A stretch of 64,000 nucleotides of DNA. It comes from Metallyticus violacea. Its lineage: Eukaryota; Arthropoda; Insecta; Mantodea; Metallyticidae. Each line of letters starts with the position of its first letter. The first letter of the stretch is position 1. The stretch lies in contig CM060833.1 in the NCBI GenBank assembly GCA_030762175.1, positions 172,607,001-172,671,000 on the forward strand, in the 5' to 3' direction. Shown here in pieces: positions 10,091 to 22,085 of the stretch. The position numbers and the translations under genes were made by a program. The notes beneath the pieces are model-generated. The model saw nothing but the letters and a program-made list of their open reading frames with translations. It did not search any database and was not told the DNA's origin.

Positions 10091-12487
10091 GTGTTTGTTA
10101 ATTTAGCTTGTTGTCCACAGAGCCACATTCAGATACAAAGGGAGGATAGAAGTTTGTACTCGAGGAAGAGAGATGTTAGCTTAGCTTCTTGTCCACAGAG
10201 CCACATTTAGATACAAAGGGAGGTTGTACTCTAGGAAGAGAGATGTTAGCTTAGCTTCTTGTCCACAGAGCCACATTCAGATACAAAGGGAGGATAGAAG
10301 TTTGTACTCTAGGAAGAGAGATGTTAGCTTAGCTTATTGTCCACAGAGCCATATTTAGATACAAAGGGAGGTTGTACTCTAGGAAGAGAGATGTTAGCTT
10401 AGCTTCTTGTCCACAGAGCCACATTTAGATACAAAGGGCGTATAGAAGGTTGTGTTCCAGGAAGAGAGATGTTAGCTTAGCTTCTTGTCCACAGAGCCAC
10501 ATTCAGATACAAAGGGAGGATAGAAGTTTGTACTCTAGGAAGAGAGATGTTAGCTTAGCTTCTTGTCCACAGAGCCATATTTAGATACAAAGGGAGGTTG
10601 TACTCTAGGAAGAGAGATGTTAGCTTAGCTTCTTGTCCACAGAGCCACATTTAGATACAAAGGGCGTATAGAAGGTTGTGTTCCAGGAAGAGAGATGTTA
10701 GCTTAGCTTCTTGTCCACAGAGCCACATTCAGATACAAAGGGAGGATAGAAGTTTGTGCTCCAGGAAGAGAGATGTTAGCTTAGCTTCTTGTCCACAAAG
10801 CCACATTTAGATACAAAGGGAGTATAGAAGTTTGTGCTCCAGGAAGAGAGATGTTAGCTTAGCTTCTTGTCCACAGAGCTATATTTAAATACAAAGGGAG
10901 GATAGAAGTTTGTACTCTAGGAAGAGAGATGTTAGCTTAGCTTCTTGTCCACAGAGCTATATTTAAATACAAAGGGAGGATAGAAGTTTGTGCTCCAGTA
11001 AGAGAGATGGTAGCTTAGCTTGTTGTCCACAGAGCTATATTTAAATATAAAGGGAGGACAGAAGTTTGTGCTCCAGGAAGAGAGATGTTAGCTTAGCTTC
11101 TTGTCCACAGAGCTATATTTAAATACAAAGGGAGGATAGAAGGTTGTGCTGTAGGAAAAGAGATGTTAGCTTAGCTTGTTGTCTACAGAGTCACATTTAG
11201 ATACAAAGGGAGGATAGAAGTTTGTGCTCCAGGAAGAGAGATGTTAGCTTAGCTTCTTGTCCACAGAGCCACATTCAGATACAAAGGGAGGATAGAAGTT
11301 TGTACTCTAGGAAGAGAGATGTTAGCTTAGCTTCTTGTCCACAGAGCTATATTTAAATACAAAGGGAGGATAGAAGTTTGTGCTCCAGTAAGAGAGATGT
11401 TAGCTTAGCTTCTTGTCCACAGAGCTATATTTAAATATAAAGAGAGGACAGAAGTTTGTGCTCCAGGAAGAGAGATGTTAGCTTAGCTTCTTGTCCACAG
11501 AGCTATATTTAAATACAAAGGGAGGATGGAAGGTTGTGCTGTAGGAAAAGAGATGTTAGCTTAGCTTGTTGTCTACAGAGTCACATTTAGATACAAAGGG
11601 AGGATAGAAGTTTGTGCTCCAGGAAGAGAGATGTTAGCTTAGCTTCTTGTCCACAGAGCCACATTCAGATACAAAGGGAGGATAGAAGTTTGTACTTTAG
11701 GAAGAGAGATGCTAGCTTAGCTTCTTGTCCACAGAGCTATATTTAAATACAAAGGGAGGATAGAAGGTTGTGCTCCAGTAAGAGAGATGTTAGCTTAGCT
11801 TCTTGTCCACAGAGCTATATTTAAATATAAAGAGAGGACAGAATTTGTGCTCCAGGAAGAGAGATGTTAGCTTAGCTTCTTGTCCACAGAGCTATATTTA
11901 AATACAAAGGGAGGATAGAAGGTTGTGCTGTAGGAAAAGAGATGTTAGCTTAGCTTGTTGTCTACAGAGTCACATTTAGATACAAAGGGAGGTTGTACTT
12001 CATGAAGAGAGATGTTAGCTTAGCATCTTGTCCACAGAGTCACATTCAGACACAAAGGGAGGATAGAAGGTTGTGCTCCAGGAAGAGAGATGTTAGCTTA
12101 GCTTGTTGTCCACAGAGTCACATTCAGACACAAAGGGAGGATAGAAGGCTGTGCTCCAGGAAGAGAGATGTTAGCTTAGCTTCTTGTCCACAGAGTCACA
12201 TTCAGACACAAAGGGAGGATAGAAGGTTGTGCTCCAGGAAGAGAGATGTTAGCTTAGCTTCTTGTCCACAGAGTCACATTCAGACACAAAGGGAGGATAG
12301 AAGGTTGTGCTCCAGGAAGAGAGATGTTAGCTTATCTTCTTGTCCACAGAGTCACATTCAGACACAAAGGGAGGATAGAAGTTTGTACTCTAGGAAGAGA
12401 GATGTTAGCTTAGCTTCTTGTCCACAGAGCCACATTCAGACACAAAGGGAGGATAGAAGGTTGTGTTCTAGGAAAGAGATGTTAGCA
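10091..12487. repeat. 78-bp minisatellite, 31 units with higher-order structure
   Basis: Thirty-one head-to-tail units each carry the anchor GTCCACAGAG (or a 1-base variant), starting at 10113 and last at 12420. Most units are 78 bp. Four are 70 bp, each lacking the same 8 bp (ATAGAAGT type), and one is 77 bp. A three-unit block (78+70+78) recurs at an exact 226-bp offset (10261 and 10487). A five-unit block recurs at 390 bp (10951, 11341, 11731). The last units (about 11993-12480) are more uniform. Since 78 is a multiple of three, they form an open frame with a 26-residue repeat. Earlier units contain TAG or TAA in that frame. Confidence 0.97.
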
Positions 12488-12710
12488 AGCGGTCGCACTT
12501 GAGACTCGTATTTGGGAGTTCCGGGGTTCAAAGTGCCGACCATCTTGATTTGGGCTTTTTCGTAGTTTCCTCTTGGCCTCTTAGGGATCTTTCCTATCCA
12601 CAAATTTTCCTCTCTCCCATTTCATATCATTTCATTCCATTGATTCTATCCCAAGTTAAAAAGTGCCAGACGAGGCGAGCTGTTGCGATGTGACGATGGT
12701 TAGCGCTTTG
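12488..12710 (+). mobile_element. SINE family C, copy 1
   Basis: It abuts the end of the minisatellite. It has a box-B-like TTCCGGGGTTCAAAGTGCC, then a body shared with copies at 29.6 and 39.0 kb: TTTTTCGTAGTTTCCTCTTG, a TTCATTCCATTGATTCTAT-type motif, and AAAGTGCCAGACGAGGCG. The A box is weak. A tRNA origin is inferred from the box B only. Confidence 0.6.
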
Positions 12711-13477
12711 GATAAAATATGTTTGTCAATAGAGCCTTTCTAACAGATATTTGACATAGCCAAACAAAGTATAATAAACGAAAGGTAAGTTTATAATCTA
12801 AGATGCATTATTTTTTTTTTTTTTTAAGTATATAGTGACGTTATGTTTAAACCTAGCTCTGGATCAGTTTTATAACTCGGCACTTTATCAAAAAATCTTA
12901 AGCCTAATAACACAAAATTATTCTTATCAATATGTTTTGTCCTAAGTTGTACCATATACATATGTTTACCTATAGAGCTTTATTATGGTATATGGGGAGG
13001 GAGGCTTAATAATGAGACCCATCGTTATTGTAATAGTAAAGTATTCTTGAAGTCAACAATTGCACACTCGTCTAGCGTGTGTGAAACAAAGGAAAAATCA
13101 AAGCCATACGCGTGCCTATAGTTGCAGTGTTTGGAGGTTTTGGTAAAGAAAAGGCGCCAGTCTACCGAGAGACGTGAGCGGGTCAAAATACGCAAATCCT
13201 CTCCCTGACCTACGTAACAACGTAACATATTCTCGTTGTAATACCATGAGGTATTTTCAATAAAGAGCTGCAACTGTATCATTTGATTTATCCCTGTGCT
13301 TAGAACCCCATGATGTGAGAGATGTATAGAGACCTGGATTGGAGTACCTTCCTAGTGTCAGTGATTTGCTTTGTTAGCTGTAGGAAAAATGAGGAAATGT
13401 GGGTGCTCTTTCAGGGCTGTGATATAATGTATGTATATCTTTATTACATAATATATAATACCTATATATTCCAGAGT

Positions 13478-13625
13478 TTTCGGGCCCGAGTTCGATTTCT
13501 GTTGGGCTAGTATCCTCACTAGCTTTTTCATGGATATTCCCTCAACTCTTTAGATGAATGCCCGAGTAATTTAGGCCGAAAAGTCCTCGATACTAATTCG
13601 GCAAGGTTATCAACTATCATCCTTC
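13478..13625 (+). mobile_element. Probable SINE fragment related to family C
   Basis: GGGCCCGAGTTCGATTTC is a good box B. It is followed by TTTTTCATGGATATTCCCTC and TAGATGAATGCCCGAGTAAT, which align loosely with the core of family C. The 5' head and the end points are unclear. Confidence 0.4.
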
Positions 13626-15852
13626 ATCTAGTAATAGATCTTAATATCACGGTGCCAGGATCATAGAATTAAAAAATACATATAGTTAATCTGATTGCCT
13701 TGTTGAAAACGTGAAGAAACTGTGAGCATCTTATCAACATTACACAATTTATACATGTTTATTTTATTCCTGCCATAATACTTTAAAGCTTTTATGTTAT
13801 ATTATTTATTTCTGTACCATTATAGAAACCTATTTTTTATTTGTAAAATTTAATTTGCGAAAGTAAAAACAAAATCACCGTGCTTTTGTTGTAAGTCCAC
13901 ACAAATGCGCCCAACCTGCAACTTTAAAAACTTGTTGTTTTTTTGTTTTTAAATTCCTGAATGTGTTTATAATTTCAAATTTGAGGTATTGTGCTAGGTT
14001 GGATAGACTTTTAGCAACTTAGGAAACTTGGATGTTTGGTGTTGTAATATATACTTGCTCTTTGTTAACAGTAAATTGTGTAACATAAAAGAGAACTTAC
14101 TCTATTACATAAGAAGTATAAAGAAATGAACTTTCAGAGGAAATGCTTTCACAACACACATTGTAGTAGTTATGTATTGATATTAAGTTCGTATTACGAT
14201 GATCACCATTGCAATTTAAAAGTCTTGTTAAAAGTGTGCATGACAGAGATCCTTTTCTCCCTAATCATATACTACGAAATATTTGATTATCTAGGGCAAC
14301 AATAAATGAGCTAGATTCTTATTCCTTCTAATTTCTAAATTCCTGATATAAGACTGGCGGACATGTTCCCTTAACATAATACTTCTGGTAAATGGAGATA
14401 TAAAGTTGTGAAGAAGGAATAACGAATAAATTTTTCATGTTGTTATACGTGTAAAAATACAACATTTTATATCCTAAACTAATTCAATAGAGAATTTGAA
14501 TTCAATTTTGCATTTTATTCTATTATATCAATGCCAGTTAGTTAAATAACGAAATTTCCAAAGATTCATTTACTTATTGAAGCAGTTTTTCAGTAAAACT
14601 GTGAACACTCCATATATTCTATGAAAAACGTTTTTCTTTCCCCTCACTTCTCAAAGTGGTACAAATTATAATGCGTTTCTCTCTCAAAATGTTCAAGATA
14701 TGCTTAACATTTACATATCAAATAAAGCATATAAACTCTCTCTCTCTCTTATTTTACTGTGTGTTCATATATCGATTTCAGGCATTCCTTAAATATGAAG
14801 TTTTCAAAAACAACTATTGGTTAAAGTTTTTCTCGGAGAAACATTATAGGTTTGCAAAATATTTGAAAAGCGCGAGTGCATAATAAAGACTAACATCTAT
14901 CCTTAGTTTGCCTAATTATGGTAATAGATTCACTAAATATTTATTCAAGTATGACAATATGAATTGCAATCTCACTTAATTTCGAGGAAAATCAGGTGCC
15001 GAGAGCAAGTGTAACATCCAGTTTTTGAAGCGGAAACACATATATTTAATTCATTTGAATAAACGAACTTGCTTTCAAAAAAGGCCTATCTAAAAAGGAA
15101 TAATAAAAGTGCAAATATTGTTAATACGGTTATCTGCCAATTTAAAGAAATACCATAGGCTTGAAAACATAGCTCGTGCATTTGAACGATTTATTCCTCC
15201 TCATGCATAGGATTATAAACGCTCAGGAAATCAAGAAATCATTTAAAGACTTTCCTTCATAAACATCACTGCCTAATATTTAATAAAAATTAGATTTTCA
15301 GTTAAGATCCCAAGCAATAATTAATTACTAATGAAATAAAATCCATAATTGTCATGCAGAATTAGTTCTCTGGTTAGCGTTCTTATACCATTGTTTGAAA
15401 AAAATTGCAAAATCTGCCCTCAATTTGAGTATATTTGGACCGCTAAACTAGTTTCTAACGGACCTTCGATAAAGAGAAATAAAAATCTATTGCGGTGCAA
15501 GTCCGTAAAAGATCAAAACGTCGTCAGCCTCTATAATCTATTCCCGATTGGTTGCAAATGGAAAAGCGTTATTTATTATTGGCAAATCATTCACAATATT
15601 TTCTTTAACTTGAAAAATAAATTTGAACGGGCAGCCGAACCTTGAATGAAACTCTTAACGGTAAGTAATCCCGGCAGTTACTAATGTTGGCGAGGTCAAC
15701 GTTTTTACTTCTTTATTAAACAATATATGATACGCTTATCCTAAAACCTACCCATGCTGGCCGTAAATGACTATCAAACGAGTTACTTAGAAGTTCTCAA
15801 GTTACATATCGAGCCGGATATCTATGAAAGTGAACGAGAGAAGAGCCCATGG

Positions 15853-15960
15853 ATAGCGTAGCGTAAGCCCCTGGCCGGGTTTACCGAAAATTAATAGCTA
15901 TCTACCGAAATATTATTGAATTGTTTTATAAAATAATGAACTTGCTCACGCTACGCTATT
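15853..15960. repeat. 15-bp inverted repeat around an 80-bp core
   Basis: ATAGCGTAGCGTAAG at 15853-15867 pairs with CTCACGCTACGCTAT at 15945-15959 with one mismatch. It could be a very small hairpin element or a chance pairing. Confidence 0.5.
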
Positions 15961-16717
15961 AGGTGCTGGAACTGCCTTTTTAATTTTCCAAACATTTCCT
16001 ACATCTACTTAGGAAATTGAGTTAATCTCTTGAAGAATGTAACGCTTATAATATATGTGGATTAGTCCTGAGATTGCTATCACCGAGATAGATTGGTAAT
16101 TGAGCGGTATATTGTTGAATACTCCGTGAACTGACTGCAGAGAAGCATTGATCTTATGTGCCGTCGCACACTTTTGCTGGAAATTCGCAAATTTACATTC
16201 TCTCGCAATTAATTTAGGTTGCACATATATGACTTTTTTCAATAAAAACTTTTATTATTCTGCCATAGCTAAATGCACATCATACTCCTTATGTATGCGA
16301 GTAATAAATAGATTTCTAATGGAGCAAAATCAGCCCCCCCCCCCCAGAATTTAACATTGGCAGTTTTATGAAATAACATCCATATAAGTGGAAGAACATT
16401 TCTTCGGAAGAGATTTAATAGATGTGAGGTTAAAATACACCTCTCCGTCATGATTCGAGTCAAAATCTATTCTGCTCGCCTTAAGGATCACCCAGTTTAA
16501 ATTATTTCACCAGAATGATTTTAGAGAGCTCTAACTTTAAACAACTTCGCAGCTACTTGTAAGGAAACTCTGGGTTGTGGCAAAGAGATACCATTAGCAA
16601 ATTTTGTGCGAATATATAGATCGCAAATATACACTCATTGAGGAATTTGATAAATAGGTTTATGGTTTTTTATTTTACCTTTCCACCGTATAGTGTACAA
16701 ATCATCAACAAATATAA

Positions 16718-16996
16718 GGCCTGGTGTTGTAGTGGTTTCCACTAAATCCAAGATCGCGAGTTCGAACCCGGCCAGGACCGATGGACTTTTTCGGGCTTAA
16801 AAATCGTAAGTATGGCTTCCTTCGGAAGGAAAGTAAAGCCGTGGTTGACGTGTCGTACATTTACGGCACGAAAAAGAACCTCAATCCTGAAAGAGAGGCC
16901 TCTGAGCAAAATTTGTCGGCCGTTTCACGCCCTGAATTAAATGAGACGCTGATGACCTGAGATGTTAAAGAGCGTCCATAAATACATCAAAATCAG
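16718..16996 (+). mobile_element. SINE family A, full-length copy
   Basis: A tRNA-like head has a GGTGTTGTAGTGG box-A region and box B GAGTTCGAACCCGG. It is followed by the family body (GATGGACTTTTTCGGGC, AAGTATGGCTTCCTTCGG, TTTACGGCACGAAAAAGAAC, GGCCGTTTCACGCCCTGAAT) and the tail GATGTTAAAGAGCGTCC plus TAAATA. The same order is seen in the 25.1, 36.6 and (reversed) 47.9 kb copies. It lies about 0.5 kb upstream of the first Ig-gene exon. Confidence 0.9.
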
Positions 16997-17523
16997 TCAA
17001 TCAATCTCTTAAGGCGAGGTGAAGCTAACTTTCGGCTGGATCCCCACCTCGTTCTTGTTTTATAGACTATTATAGACTATTTACTTCAATCCAATTTATA
17101 TCTCGTTCAATTTCAACGAATCACGGTCTTCTGTCATTGCAATATTGTTGAACTGAAATTATTATATTAGGTTTTGTCTGCAGATGATTTGCATTTGTTT
17201 CTGGTTACATCTAATTCGGATAATTTCACTGGAGCATGCAACTCTGGTATTACTTACCCATCTAAAAACTGCAACTTTATTGCGAGTGACACAGTTTATT
17301 TAGGAATAGAAGTGAACTCGTTCTTTACAAATAAGGCATTTATATTAATAAATGTTTATGTTGAATATAAGTATAAAATTACAGTGATAGATTTGCGGAC
17401 ATCACTTCTATGAAGGAAGTGCGAGGAACATGTTTCGATCTAAAGGAATAAACCTGCTTAGCAAGAAGGTGGCGATGAAGTAAATAAAATTTCTTAAATG
17501 ATGGAGACACGTGATTGTTGCAG

Positions 17524-17806
17524 GTGTGAGCAGTCCTTCCGCTGCACCCCAGTCACATACGCTACGTCATCACCAACATGGTCCACCTCCCAGACCGACT
17601 GCACGCGAAGATGACACTGACCTTGAGGACTTCGCTGCCTCTTCTTCTCCTGAGCCCACCACGTTTTCCACTTCGTCATCGCCACCCCCACCAATACCGG
17701 AATTTCCTGTGCGGCAACACCGAGAGGCTGAATTGGACTGTGATCTCCTCCCTGTTACCCAGGAGTCCTCCGTGTCCTCTCATCGATCTCACGACGCTAG
17801 CAGAAA
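17524..17806 (+). CDS. Ig-domain membrane protein, internal exon 1 (S/P-rich stalk and Ig B strand)
   Basis: This GC-rich internal exon lies between TTGTTGCAG (acceptor) and GTAAGT (donor, 17807-17812). It starts in phase 1 and ends in phase 2. It encodes about 60 residues rich in Ser, Thr, Pro and His, including an acidic REDDTDLEDF patch and SSPPPPIPEFP. This leads into PVRQHREAELDCDLLP, which fits the A'/B strands of an immunoglobulin domain, with its Cys as the first of the disulphide pair. A polar loop follows and is completed in the next exon. There is no in-frame ATG at the exon start, so at least one upstream exon, expected to hold the signal peptide, is missing. Its phase agrees exactly with the Ig exon at 20378. 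The frame at 17578-17814 is a shadow. I do not recognise the family. Confidence 0.65.
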
Positions 17807-20377
17807 GTAAGTAAAACCCGTTTCATCGTTCGATATTCCCAGGTTTTAGGTCCCCGGAGGACAAAAAGTAAAATAGAACAAATTGTTTAAACCCTTCCAA
17901 AAGAACGAAATAAGCAAAAGAAGAAATCAATTAGCATGCAGGCATCAAAGGGTTGATTTCTTCCATTTCTGATTTACCAAATTTTTTAATTTCCTGTTAA
18001 TCAAATATTTTAATTTCATATCACAGAATGCCTGACATATAGCAAAGCCAGTGCACAGTTTCAAACTCGTGCATTGTTGCATTAAGCCATAGAGACTGTT
18101 GACTCCAGGATACTGGAGTATATAGTGAGTAAAATATGTCTGTATATGAAATTAACTATGTCAGAATGTTCTTTGAATGTTGGTCCGAAAACCGTCACAA
18201 CAAATGAAATGTTGTAGATCATCGAGTTACTATCAAGGGTACAATAGAGCAAACAGAATCTCATACACAAGTGTATATAATAGTTCCACTAAAGAATTAG
18301 ATATGAAATATTAATTGAAAGATGAGAACCATGAAAACGGTTGAGAGGGGCATTTGTAAGTGACACCTGATATATTTTCAGGGCTGGCGAACAGAAATTT
18401 TTGAGAACTATGAATGAATCTAAGTCCATCACTATGATTCTGAAATCCAAATGGATGGTAAGTAACCGATACATATAGGTATTGCAGCGTTTTTAAATAA
18501 AGGAGGGTTAATTAGAGTGGAGGGAACGATTTAGAAGGATTTAATTGGATTGTTTATTATATGAAATCTCGGGGGTAAATTATCATTTCTTCCTCTCCGA
18601 CTATTGGTTTCCGCTGACTTAAATTTTGCCACGGCAGTTGAGGCTCTGCTGCTGGATACTTTTATGTCCTGTGACCATAGGGAAGGAGTTTGTGGACATT
18701 CATAAGATTTCTCGTTATGGGAGATGAAACACAATTTATTGTTCATAAAATGTACTGCCGTTATTTTCTGGAGAACATATGCCACTTTCGCACTAACTAT
18801 GACGATCACTCTGAATTTCTTAATTTATAAAGACTGGTCCTGAAATTAACTAATCCTGAGACGTAACTGAACTGATAAAGGTTTTCCACTTAATACTCTC
18901 CCACTGAACGGAACTGAACTGATCGTGTCCATCCTCCACAATAATAATGCCCAATACTCAATACTCTTCCAAAACTGACTACAGCATTCCACTAACTGGA
19001 CTGAACTGAGAATGAATGCGGATCGCAAAATTGCAAGACTAAATATGCATGGCAGTCTACCGGTATCACGAAGCTATATTTATTCTTTCAATTATTTTTT
19101 TAGGAAAATCTAGAATATTTCCTCCCGTTTTCGCATCTTCATTGGGTAATCTGTTCCCTCCACTTGGTTTTCTCTGGTATATTATTTGTCAGATGGCTTA
19201 CGTGACTTCTTGCATGTAACCCGCATCTCTTACGTATTAAATGGAACCGTTAAAATCTCCTTTCCAGAGGTTATCAGCCTGTCTTTTTACCCCGTAAGGT
19301 CATGTTCTTTATTACGTCTTTTGCTTTACAATTCCCTAGCAGTATACAAACAAACATCTTACTCAAGGATTCTCCTTTAGAAATTTCTCCAGAAAACATC
19401 CGTTTGCTTGGGCCATCTTTACAAATATTGTTACAACAGGCAACAGAAGTTCCCAGGGCAAATTTTATGGCTGGGGTAACATTCTGCACCTTGGCAAGAA
19501 AATAAGATTTTACACAATAATTCAACACTTGTACAGGAAATAAAATGGCACTACACTCATGACTATAATAAGGAATTTACACAAAATTACTTGTTATAAT
19601 TACTCTAATTAAATATGGGGGTGGCAGATCACAAATACTGTATCAGTATTCACATTATAACAAAATAAGGGTGCAATATTCATTTTGGGATGTACTTAGC
19701 GAGATAAGCTACAATAACAGATCATTCACGTACAAATTTAGTTTTAAAATGACGAGATGTAATCCAGGAAAAACATTGCGGTGAGCTAAGGTGAAATGTG
19801 CTCTTTCTTTAAGACTATGCTTATATTACAAGTATTTTTGCATGGCTGTAAATGGTGTAGCAGAATTTGAACTACCTCTTTACAGATTTAATTCCATCCA
19901 ATTAATGAGTTCCACACACTGAAATATACTTTCCATCGATGAAGTGTTCATCAAATTATAAAGTTATAAAGCTGAAGTGATATTGTGCATCGCTGGGGTA
20001 ACTGCAGCTTTCAAAGAGAGAATGTTAAAAAGATGAAGAAGAAGCAAAATTAAATGTGTCGATTAGCTAGAAAAGAGTAGCGGTCACCATGTTTATCATC
20101 AACTCGCTCTTTATTACGAAACCAATTCTATAAACCTAATTATCCTCAAGTTTTCTGGGTAATTAACGGAATTACAATAGGCATATGGACGACTACAGTT
20201 ATGCTGTTGCATAATTACGGAGCAACTGGGTCATATTAAAGTTATGTAAATGTCGTATGCTGCATGTTATCCAATACAGACAAGGTTTCAAATGCTTATT
20301 TATTTTTTCCACTTTCTTTCTTGGAGCTTTACTGCGGAAATACACGTGTTAGTGAACAAGATTTTTACTATTGGCAG
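17807..20377 (+). other. Intron of the Ig gene (2.57 kb)
   Basis: AT-rich and bounded by GTAAGT and TTGGCAG. No mobile element was recognised inside it. Short minus frames at 18531-18809 and 19274-19528 look partly protein-like but match nothing I know. Confidence 0.6.
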
Positions 20378-20592
20378 TTCCGGAGGAACCATGTGGTACC
20401 ATGATGGGCGTGCGGTGGATGCCTCCCCGCTCCCGGGACTGGGACATAGATATCTTCAGGATCCTCGTTCTGGACAACTGCGGATCGCTAGTGTTAGATT
20501 AGAAGATGAAGGTGTGTGGCACTGTGAGGATCTCGACCCCATCACTGGTCGTATAGTGGCCATGGGACAGCCAGTTCGTCTCACCGTTCTTG
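20378..20592 (+). CDS. Ig-domain membrane protein, exon 2 (Ig C to G strands)
   Basis: This 215-bp exon lies between ATTTTTACTATTGGCAG and GTAAGT, and is strikingly GC-rich against its flanks. It starts in phase 2 and ends in phase 1, as Ig exons usually do. It encodes the core of an immunoglobulin fold: GGTMWYHDGRAV (C-strand Trp), HRYLQDPRSGQLRIASVRL (D/E strands), EDEGVWHC (F strand D-x-G-x-W/Y-x-C, with Trp replacing the usual Tyr) and GQPVRLTVL (G strand). The first Ig cysteine comes from the exon at 17524. The two Cys are 71 residues apart and the Trp is 28 after the first, so the B-C loop is long. The style recalls arthropod cell-adhesion Ig proteins such as the Neph/nephrin type, but this is a resemblance, not an identification. 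Confidence 0.8.
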
Positions 20593-20668
20593 GTAAGTGT
20601 TCTCAAATTGCAGTCATAAACGCTTTAATAATTTTAGTACAGATAATACAATTGATTAAATTAAATTA

Positions 20669-20905
20669 TACGAGGGCTATTTTTTTTTAAACCTGCGATG
20701 GGGCATAACAAAAATACAAATGTGAATCACAAAATGGTTTTACTACAAGTAGTCAAGTACAGTCACGTTTTTTTCCCACAAAGATTTAGACATTTGTCAT
20801 ATCGAAAGACGCTCTTCATAGAAGGTTGCCGCCAGCGTATGGAGATAGGTCTTTTTTGGGAATCCAGATTGCACAAAGTTGTATCATCTCGTTATTCAAC
20901 TGGCG
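20669..20905 (-). mobile_element. Mariner-type transposon, terminal fragment
   Basis: It starts with TATACGAGGGCTATTTTTT at the + side, a typical mariner terminal repeat next to a TA. Minus-strand translation near 20803-20775 gives RYDKCLNLCG, the conserved C-terminal block of mariner transposases. The rest of the gene and the other terminal repeat are absent. The overlapping + frame at 20698-20913 is a shadow. Confidence 0.65.
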
Positions 20906-21832
20906 TCAGCTAACTTAAGATTGCTAGGTTTCTCTCCAAATCTCTTCAAAAGACCTACCATTTCAATATTTTTATTATATTTTAATAAATATAGCTGGAA
21001 CAGACAATTTAAAAAAAACATTTCGTAAATCTTAAAATAGAATTGATCAAAATCATATATCTGCAAAAATTTTTTCTTGACCTTTCAGCAGCACTTGTGC
21101 TGTGATATCAAATTACTCAAGAGCGAGACAAAAATCCTGAAATTGAATGCTTGCGTCAGAGAAAACTGTAGGCTAGAAGATTTCCAACAAATCTAGTACA
21201 GTTCCACTCAAAATTATTGTCCGATGTATCATATATTATATCTCCCTAATCATCCAGCCGCGAAGGGTGGACTAAAACTAGATGAAAAAAAAGTAAACTT
21301 TGTTTATTTTACATAGTATTATTTAAATAAAATACAGTATCATAGGATGCCACTTACATTAAAGCAGACTTAATATTGTTATAAATAGCGCAAGGTTCTT
21401 ATGAAACTGTTACAGTTTTATCTTTCATTTACTAAACAAGCACGTTATCAATAAGATGTAAGTATTAATTTATATTTATTTTTAATTGTTTAATCAGCAG
21501 CCATTGCCTTTGCCATCATATATTACAATTTTATTCATTCAATTAACTTCAAAGCCACTAGCAGCCTGTATCATTTTCCCAACTTCTTGTGACAAACGAG
21601 ACCTTCTGCCATCCAGGAAATATTTCCTTGTGCGCTGTTCTTCAGCCCAAACGTATATAATTGCACTGTAACAGGACTTGTGCCTCTGTACTTATTTGGA
21701 CTAGTGAGAATGCTCAACCTTTAACAAAATTCCTCTGCTAATCCTTGTGAGTGTGTAATAACATATAGATTGTTTAGTTATGTAAGCCATAGGTCGTAAC
21801 AATGGGCATTTTGTGATATTTTTATCAACAAC

Positions 21833-22085
21833 AGTTAACGCCCGGTTTTACTGCTGAAGCGTCTTAAGCGGTGAGTACATGAAATAAAATGATAAAATGG
21901 GGAATTATTTTTTTTTAAGAAAACATTCCAGTCTTAAATTTAGGGTGTGTCCTCGGTATTTGCCACTTATTGGAATTGAGGAAAGCCTGGAAAATATATC
22001 GGCCATGAAGGACGGCCCTGATTGGAATCGAATCCCAAACCTCTCGTTCACGTGTCTGCGCTTTAACAATCTCGGTCATCCGTAG
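21833..22085 (-). mobile_element. SINE family B, reverse copy, diverged
   Basis: It has the same order as the 7.2 kb copy: TTAACGCCCGGTTTTACTGC at the low end, AACATTCCAGTCTTAAATTT in the body, GGAATCGAATCCCAAACC (reverse box B) and TTTAACAATCTCGGTCATCC (reverse A-box region). It lies in the last intron of the Ig gene. Confidence 0.85.

Larger units (their letters stand above)
12711..16717. other. Long intergenic stretch with minor repeats
   Basis: It contains T15 near 12811, a SINE-like fragment (13478-13625), a CT run (14736-14750), an inverted repeat (15853-15960) and a C-run near 16334. The 98-codon frame at 15349-15645 and the minus frame at 13025-13282 have no domain or splice support. 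No gene is recognised. Confidence 0.55.

Noticed and set aside
10091..12487. CRISPR-like array of regular repeats
   Set aside because: The units abut each other without unique spacers and the sequence is eukaryotic. It is a minisatellite.
16740..16790. True tRNA gene (A and B boxes present)
   Set aside because: The cloverleaf cannot be completed, and the same sequence recurs as the head of a 280-bp SINE.
17578..17814. Alternative coding frame over the S/P-rich exon
   Set aside because: It does not contain the Ig B-strand pattern, and its end does not join the Ig exon in phase.
18863..19010. Tandem repeat of AACTGAACTGA
   Set aside because: The three occurrences (about 18863, 18912, 18997) are irregularly spaced and the sequence between them is unrelated.
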